A stretch of 64,000 nucleotides of DNA, from positions 11,063,592 through 11,127,591 of the forward strand of contig OY848918.1 of the NCBI GenBank assembly GCA_963693285.1, given 5' to 3'. Both the position numbers and the translations under genes were made by a program. Below the pieces are notes generated by a model. That model ran no database searches, was not told the origin of the DNA, and was given only the letters and a program-made list of their open reading frames with translations. Below, in pieces: positions 57,562 through 64,000 of this stretch. Each line of letters begins with the position of its first letter. Positions within the stretch are counted from its first letter, which is position 1. Source of the stretch: Xestospongia muta. Its lineage: Eukaryota; Porifera; Demospongiae; Haplosclerida; Petrosiidae.

Positions 57562-59168
57562 TACACTGTTAAAAAAGTTTGTATATATTAACCAATTTTA
57601 TAATCACTTAGATTTCACTCACGACTACACTTCCAATGTAACTCAAAAGGATAATAATAATGTAATGACAAATTTCTATATTCTGCTTAATGTTCATATT
57701 CTTTGTTTCATTGTCAAACATTTTAATAGTTAGTTTCTATATAATTGTCATTCTTTCATAAATAATAGCTTGTAAATAAAGATGTGTTATCACAATTAAA
57801 CATTTTATAGTGTTCATACATTGAACACATCACTCTGCACTGGCCCAGTATTCATGAAAATGATAAATGAAGAGACTTTAGACAGAATCATTTATAGCTC
57901 AAACAATTAACTACAAACCGAACATGTGTCGATCGATATGAAACAGTGTGATGCATACTACATTCTCAGTGTCTTGTCCTTTATTATATGCAACATGAAT
58001 AATCATGAATTAACCAATCTTCTCCATTCTTATATATATATTTCATTAGTTTCAAACTATTCACATAAAAATAATATAAATCATTCAAAATGGACATACA
58101 AATATACTGATTATTGATTAGTATTGTGTTTACATTTTAGATATACAACCTATAATATAATGTACTGGTATAAGATATCAAGTTATATATTATGGTCACT
58201 TAAGTTTCACACATGACTACACTTCTAATACAATATAGAAGGATAATGATGTAATGACAAATTTCTATATACTGTTTTATGTTCATGTCCTTTGTTTCAT
58301 TGTTAAACATTTTAATAGCTAGTTATTATATTATTGACAGTTTATATCCATTAACAAATCATTTCTAAAGAAGGGACATATGTGTGGTAGTATGGCTGTT
58401 CTGTTATAACTTTCACAGTGACAGCACTCACATGTACACAAAGGCCCAATATCCAGAAAATTCTAACTAATGAGATATTAAACAGAATCATTTATAGCTC
58501 TAACAATTAACTACATGACAGCCAAGTGTCAGTAAGTATGAAACAGTGTGATGTTTACTACTTTCTCAGTGCCTTGTTTTATATTATATTCAACATGAAT
58601 GATCATGGATTGGTTAAATGTGATATCAGAATTAACAATTTATAGAGTTCATGCTTATATTACCCTCCATCATGAAAATAACTTGTGTATCTATAGCAAG
58701 ATTATAAAAATAATAAACAGACTGACACTATAAAAATTAATATATCATTTTAACAACTATAATTTGTACCTGGTTAGGTACAAATTAGTTGTTAAAATAA
58801 CATACTAACTTTTACAGTGACGATCATATTAATCTCTTATTGATGAAGAGATTATCATATAGCTGGAATATGAATGTAACAAGAACTGATGTATTAACTT
58901 CTAATTCTGTTCATTTGGATTTAACACTCTTCAATATTTTTTAAATAACACTCAAGAAGTACTAATAGTTATCATGTATAGTATACTGGTATAAGATATC
59001 AAATTATACATTAAACACAATTTAGTAACTAATAAAAACTAAACACTTTAATTGTCTTTGTTATTATAAACTAAATACATACCACATGTACATGAAAAAC
59101 TTGTCAAAAGATACAAAAGGAATACAGTAAAGTTCACAAACTACAATGACTGAATTAAATGTATTTGA
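57562..59168. other. Spacer between genes 11 and 12
   Basis: 57765-57910 repeats the block seen at 42966 and 48110. 58140-58735 is common spacer. 58736-58819 is a small foldback element. 58820-59168 is 3' flank. No gene. Confidence 0.65.
58736..58819. repeat. Small foldback element
   Basis: Same family as 18603-18701. Confidence 0.65.
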
Positions 59169-61525
59169 TTAAACCTCATCTTCATCATCACCTTCTGACA
59201 GTGGACTAGTTTCAATGTTGATAATTTCAGCTGATCTTGTATTATCATAAGTAACATGTACAATCTTTTCTTCAGGTTGTGAGACAGTTAAATCATATGG
59301 TACATATTTTACATGATGTTCATCATAGTTATCTGGATGCTTTATGCGATCAGCGTCCCAGTTATCATTATCAACTAGTATCAATCTTCATGTTCTTCAT
59401 TATTAGATGTATTGTGTTTTCTGTTAGCTTTACAACTTTGGCAGCATATCCTAATTTTTTTAATTGTCCAGTATGGAAAGTATCTGAAAATTATTACTCC
59501 AAAAATAATTAGTAGAAATAACCAGTTTATAATGTAAACATATCCATAATGATATTTGTCTAAAGTGGCGACAGTATCAATACTTAATGATGCTAAGAAA
59601 AGCAGAAATATTAAATCAAAGAAATGGTGAATATTTCGTTTATATGGACTGAATATTATGATTGTACCTCCAAATGTAGCAAACAATCCAATTTGAATGA
59701 AAAGAATATGACTTGCATTTCTTAGTGCAAAGTATAAACATAAAACAATGATCTTTAAGAAAAGATAAAATCCAGAAAAATAGCGATAATCACGTGTGTT
59801 CGTAGAACCATTTTTATAGGGTCCAGTGAAAATGTCACCCAATGATATCAGTATTTCCTTCATTAAATGTAAACAGCTCAGTAATTTGTGGAATACTTTT
59901 AATGGATAAAGTTGTATGTAGAGCATTGGTAAGAATATAATGAACACTAACACAATGATAGCAAAGATACCAGCAAAACTATGAGGCCAACCAAAGTGTT
60001 TAACTTGTCCCTCTGTGTAATACTGTGTTGTAGAATATAATAGTTGAAGAGAAGTAGCAGCAAACTGAGTTAAACACAACAGATATATTGAAGCCACAGA
60101 ATGAATCAAGCAAGGCTCAATGTTAGTCTTACGCCAGAAACGTGCTAGTAGATGATGAAGAGGCCTAGTGATAGTGACTACACACCTAAATCTTTTATCA
60201 TACATTGTAATCCAGGTATGGATCCAGAATAGAAGTACCAGTGGATAGATTGGTATAATATACCAAAATGATATAGCTTGTAATAATGTCGTATTTGATG
60301 TTATAAACAATGGCTTAACAACAAACATTAGAAAATTCAGGTTAAATATATTGGCAGGTATAACATAATGATTTTGATATGGTAAGCAGTATTTATTATC
60401 ATATTCATTATACATCTCAAAGATAACATTAATATTTAGATTTGGATACACTATACTAATCATTTGACAGTAGAAGACTAGACCAATCATAAAACCATTG
60501 GTCAATTGTATATTGAAGACTATTATTATCAACACAACTGCTGTTACTGGTAAGACTTGTATTAAGATAAACATCACCAAACCTACCCATTGATCCTTAT
60601 CAGATTGAACACATCTATTGAGTTGGTTAATAGGAACTCCATAGTCAGAACCGCATGCTCCATTTCTACTATCTGTGCAGCAATTGTTACAGAAAGGGGT
60701 TTGAGGATACAGTATTATTGAAATGTTATATTGAAGTACTATTGACCATTGTGTTTGAATCAACAGCACAACATTGGTAATTTATTATATTATCTGATGT
60801 GGTAGTATAATAATAGAGAGTGCTATGATGATGATGATCATATGTTATTCTTGTGCATTGTTGGTACACATTACTATCAAAAGATACTGGACCAGATATA
60901 ATACAAGCCTGTAAATCATTCTTCCACTCATAACTCACATTATAACAATCATAGACGGAAGCACTTATGTAAAACTTAACTCCAGAGTAAGCAGTAATCC
61001 TATAATCGATCTTTCTTATCATTAGGTAAGGACACTCCAATGACTCATTACAATCAATTCCATTGCTATTATTGTTATAACTATATTCATTGAGTCCAGT
61101 ACTGTTATCACCAGACTCTATGACTATATCAATTAATTGAACATTATAACACATTGATATATACACTGCTGACACTTGGAAGTCAAACTCTCTATTAAGA
61201 TCGATTTGAATATCACCACAACTATCAAGAACCAGAGACTTGAGGGTAATGTTTGTAGATGATAGAAATAGCAGTCCACTGTGTGAACTACACTTTATAG
61301 TTACTGTCTTACCTCCATCTTTAGTAGTAAGACCTATGATAGCAACATTAGACTTGTCTATCGCCTTACTGTTGTTGTCCAAGATTTAGGTGCCAAGATA
61401 CAGGTAGATGACAGTGGAGTTGTGCTGTAGTCCTTGTAGAGCTAAATTAAGAGTAACACAAGGTGTCTGGTCTTCACCATTCCAACAAAAGGTAGTGTTC
61501 ACATCAAATGTTGAACTGACATAGG
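59169..61525 (-). pseudogene. Long-form receptor, broken and cut by a minisatellite (gene 12)
   Basis: From the minisatellite edge inwards: beta-helix start (YVSSTF…NTTFCWNGEDQTPC), a TAA in YLYPGT (near 61385), an open helix and second ectodomain to about 60780, a frameshift near 60770-60726, then Cys piece (PFCNNCCTDSRNGACGSDYGV, with Ser for the last Cys of RCVQC) and all membrane segments, then a deletion-frameshift near 59383 in the tail, ending SEGDDEDEV. The signal peptide and 5' flank are missing, replaced by the repeat. This shows a beta-helix module joined to a short-tail membrane half. Confidence 0.85.
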
Positions 61526-62184
61526 CCAAGGGGGGACCCTTGTGAATGGCTAAGGGAGGACACTAATGAACGGCCAAGGGGGGACTCTTGTAAACAACTA
61601 AGGGGGAACCCTTGCAATAGGCCAAGGGGGGACGCTTGTGAACAGCTAAAGGTAAGGGAGGACCCTTGTGAACGGCCAAGGGGGGACTCTTGTGAACGGC
61701 CAAGGGGGGACTCTTGTAAACAGCTAAGGGGGGACCCTTGCAATAGGCCAAGGGGGGAACCCTTGCAATTGGCCAAGAAGGGAGACCCTTGTGAACAGCC
61801 AAGGGGAGACCCTTATAAACAGACAAGTGGGGGCCCCTTGCAATAGACCAAGGGGGGACTCTTGCAATAGGCTAAGGGGAGACACTTTTGAACGGCCAAG
61901 GGGGGACTCTTGCAATAGGCCAAGGGAGACCCTTGTGAACAGCTAAGGGGGGACCCTTGCAATAGGCCAAGGGGGGACTCGACCCTTGCAATAGGCCAAG
62001 GGGGGACACTTGTGAATGGCCAAGGGAGGACACTTGTGAACAGCTAAGGGGGGACCCTTGCAATAAGCCAAGGGGGATCCTTGTGAATGGCCAAGGGAGG
62101 ACTCTTGTGAATGGCCAAGGGGGGACACTTGCAATAGGACAAGGGGGGACACTTGTGAACAACCAAGGGGGGACTCTTGTAAAC
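61526..62184. repeat. 24-bp G-rich minisatellite inside the receptor gene
   Basis: About 27 tandem units of roughly 24 bases, each with a GGGGGGA run on the plus strand. There are two main types (AAGGGGGGACTCTTGTGAAC and AAGGGGGGACCCTTGCAATA followed by GGCC-like ends). Because the unit is a multiple of three, long minus-strand frames stay open with 8-residue repeats such as PPLAVHKG and PLGLLQGS. The G runs give quadruplex potential. Confidence 0.9.
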
Positions 62185-62490
62185 AGAGTAAGTAGTATCC
62201 TATAACTGATCTTTATTATCATTAGGTAAGGACACTCCAATGACTCATTACAATCAATTCCATTGCTATTATCATTATAACTACATTCATTGAGTCCAGT
62301 ACTATTATTATCAGACTCTATGACTATATCTATTAGCTGAACATTATAACACATTGATATATACACTACTGACACTTGGAAGTCAAACTCCCTATTAGGA
62401 TTGATTTGAATATTACCACAACTATCAAGAACCAGAGACTCGAGGATAATGTTTGTAGATGTTAGAAATAAGAGTCCTCTGTGTGAAAAT
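62185..62490 (-). pseudogene. Duplicate beta-helix fragment beyond the minisatellite
   Basis: Repeats the gene 12 segment 60985-61280 (beta-helix end to LECPYL) with about 10% differences. It reads SVVYISMCYNVQLIDIVIES onward, directly into the minisatellite as one open frame (62375 down to 61872). Upstream it breaks into spacer at about 62488. Confidence 0.8.
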
Positions 62491-63769
62491 TCTAGTGAAA
62501 TGAGACATTAAACAGAATATAGCTCTTACAATTAACCCTACAATATCAAGTGTCTACTAATTTCAGTGTCTCATGTTTAATGCAATGTGAATGACCATAG
62601 ATTAATTGATTAAATAAACCAAAGTATATTATATAGAGAAATAAAATCTAGCAAAGTATAATAAAGGAGTGTTATCAGAATTAATCACATTATAGCAGGG
62701 TCCATGCATGCAGTGAACACATCACCCTGAACAATGTACAACAGCTGTGTATTCATATGGTATAATATGTAAACTTAAAAGAATGATACTTAAGACAAGA
62801 TAAAATCCAGCAAAACAGCAATAATCACATGTATTCTTAGAACCATTTTTATAAATTGATCCATCATTATTAGCAGCGCATATTCAGTGTTTTCTTGAGG
62901 TTGGGACATATATCAATCATACTTATAATGTGTATGCCATACATGCTGTTATCTGGATGTTTCATATGATCAGCTACACAGATACTACATAGAAAATATA
63001 GGAGGTTTGTGTGAATTGAAGCTCATGTTGTGTATTAGCATAATAATATTGACAATTTATAAATTATTCCCCTATCCACCAGTACTAGTAGCATTGGAAG
63101 TAAGGATCATTGTGTCCTCAATACAGAGACTATTCTATGATTAATAGAAAGAGAGAAACTGATATAAAGACAGATACAGAACATGCAAATAAAGACAATG
63201 ATCGTGAGAGAACCAACCAAGAATAAACAATTTTATTAAATAATAACTAAATAAAAAGTCACCAAGACATTAATAGTAATCATTATAATTATAAAAAATT
63301 AGAAATATGTGGTAACTTAAACTACTGAACTCACCAAATAACTATAACTTGAAATATATATTTTTTCTCTATAACAAAACTGTAACAGCAGCATTTAAAT
63401 ACAAACAGAACAAGAAAAAATGTAGACTAAAAATAACACATTAATGTCTAGTGCAAAGAAATGAACATTAACACTACTTAAACAATGTCACCTATAACAA
63501 AAGATATCATAAACACCTATTAACAAATAAACATGAAAATTGAACTTAATACAAGATACATCATAAAAAATTTGTAAATGACTAAATGAAATACAATTAC
63601 AATATATTACAAAATCAAACTAAAATTAAACACAATGTTAAAGTTAATACAGAATCATAAATGTAAGTATTGTCAAAAATTAACTAAATACAATCTACAT
63701 GAAAATATGTGGTAAACAATTATATACTAACTTTTTAAACCACACTAACTAATATGAATACAGTTTAGT
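62491..63769. other. Spacer with receptor relics
   Basis: Parallels 40820-41820 and 50200-50920: a membrane-region relic near 62780-62960 and AT-rich 3' flank of the third tail class. No gene. Confidence 0.65.
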
Positions 63770-64000
63770 TTAAACTTCATCTTCGTGATCAGCTTCTGTA
63801 CTGTTAGTACCCTCATTTGTACCACTTGCTATTGGATGTAGTGGTATTTTTGACCCTTCAGACATAGATATAAGCATAGGCCTATTATTTCTTCTTGACA
63901 GTATACCAGTATCAGTTCCAATGATATTTGGATTGTCATTAGCAATATTTTTTGTAGTTTCTTGAGATTGGACAACAGGTAGGTCATACGAGACATATTT
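63770..64000 (-). CDS. Receptor-like protein tail, third class, partial (gene 13)
   Basis: The last 76 codons are open from the window edge: KYVSYDLPVVQSQE…, IPLHPIASGTNEGTNSTEA and C-terminus DHEDEV. Closest to genes 8 and 10, but without their visible breaks here. The rest lies beyond the window, so intactness is unknown. Confidence 0.7.
   Translation of the reverse strand, partial: KYVSYDLPVVQSQETTKNIANDNPNIIGTDTGILSRRNNRPMLISMSEGSKIPLHPIASGTNEGTNSTEADHEDEV

Noticed and set aside
61504..62152. Pro/Leu-rich repeat proteins on the minus strand
   Set aside because: All three frames are open because the minisatellite unit is a multiple of three; no start context or conserved domain.
1..64000. 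tRNA or rRNA genes
   Set aside because: No cloverleaf or rRNA-like stretch was recognised by eye; a tRNAscan run would be needed to exclude them.

Overview
The window looks like nuclear DNA of an early-branching animal, most likely a demosponge of the Amphimedon type. The evidence is AT-rich DNA, very short introns with canonical GT-AG borders, exons of the animal kinetochore gene KNTC1/ROD, LINE and foldback-element remnants, and a lineage-specific family of intronless multi-pass membrane proteins. The species is inferred from general knowledge; no marker gene here proves it.

Region 1 (1-13443) is a degenerate tandem array. Its units carry the last exons of a KNTC1 (Rough Deal)-like gene on the + strand, separated by long imperfect ATCC tetranucleotide arrays. 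Four partial copies (A-D) plus an exon-4 stub form a higher-order duplication of about 6 kb, (A+B)(C+D). Copy A has exons E1 and E3-E8 and lacks E2. Copy B has E1-E4 with a stop in E1. Copy C has E1 with a stop, E4-E8, and no usable E2 or E3. Copy D has intact E1-E4 only. No copy holds a complete set. Copies A and C also carry a duplicated 3' flank with a GC-rich hairpin, a 27-bp minisatellite and an E2F/CCAAT promoter-like patch.

Region 2 (13444-64000) is a minus-strand array of about 13 copies of one receptor-like family. The full architecture is: signal peptide, right-handed beta-helix (pectin-lyase-like) domain, a second Cys-containing ectodomain, a juxtamembrane Cys-rich piece ending in a GYGVPINQLNRC-type motif, about nine membrane segments, and an acidic cytoplasmic tail ending in Val (usually DEDEV). 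A short form lacks the beta-helix. Five copies are open from ATG to stop (15275-17788, 19057-21015, 31260-33218, 34270-36357, 45406-47511). At least seven are broken (23435-25481, 28561-29512, 39342-40235, 41824-42958, 50923-53660, 54951-56937, 59169-61525), and one runs off the window end (63770-64000). Membrane segments and tail are strongly conserved, while predicted extracellular loops vary, as in a fast birth-and-death family facing the outside of the cell.

The spacers are repeated blocks, foldback/MITE-like elements, a 72-nt hairpin repeat and two copies of a 5'-truncated LINE carried in a segmental duplication (26711-29460 and 37424-40170). Upstream of most short-form genes sits a conserved AGGTCA-N8-TGACCT palindrome. 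A 24-bp G-rich minisatellite (61526-62184) interrupts the last beta-helix pseudogene. The strongest candidates for something undescribed are the receptor family and its shared upstream palindrome. Homology statements rest on remembered family features and reading of the sequence; no searches were run.
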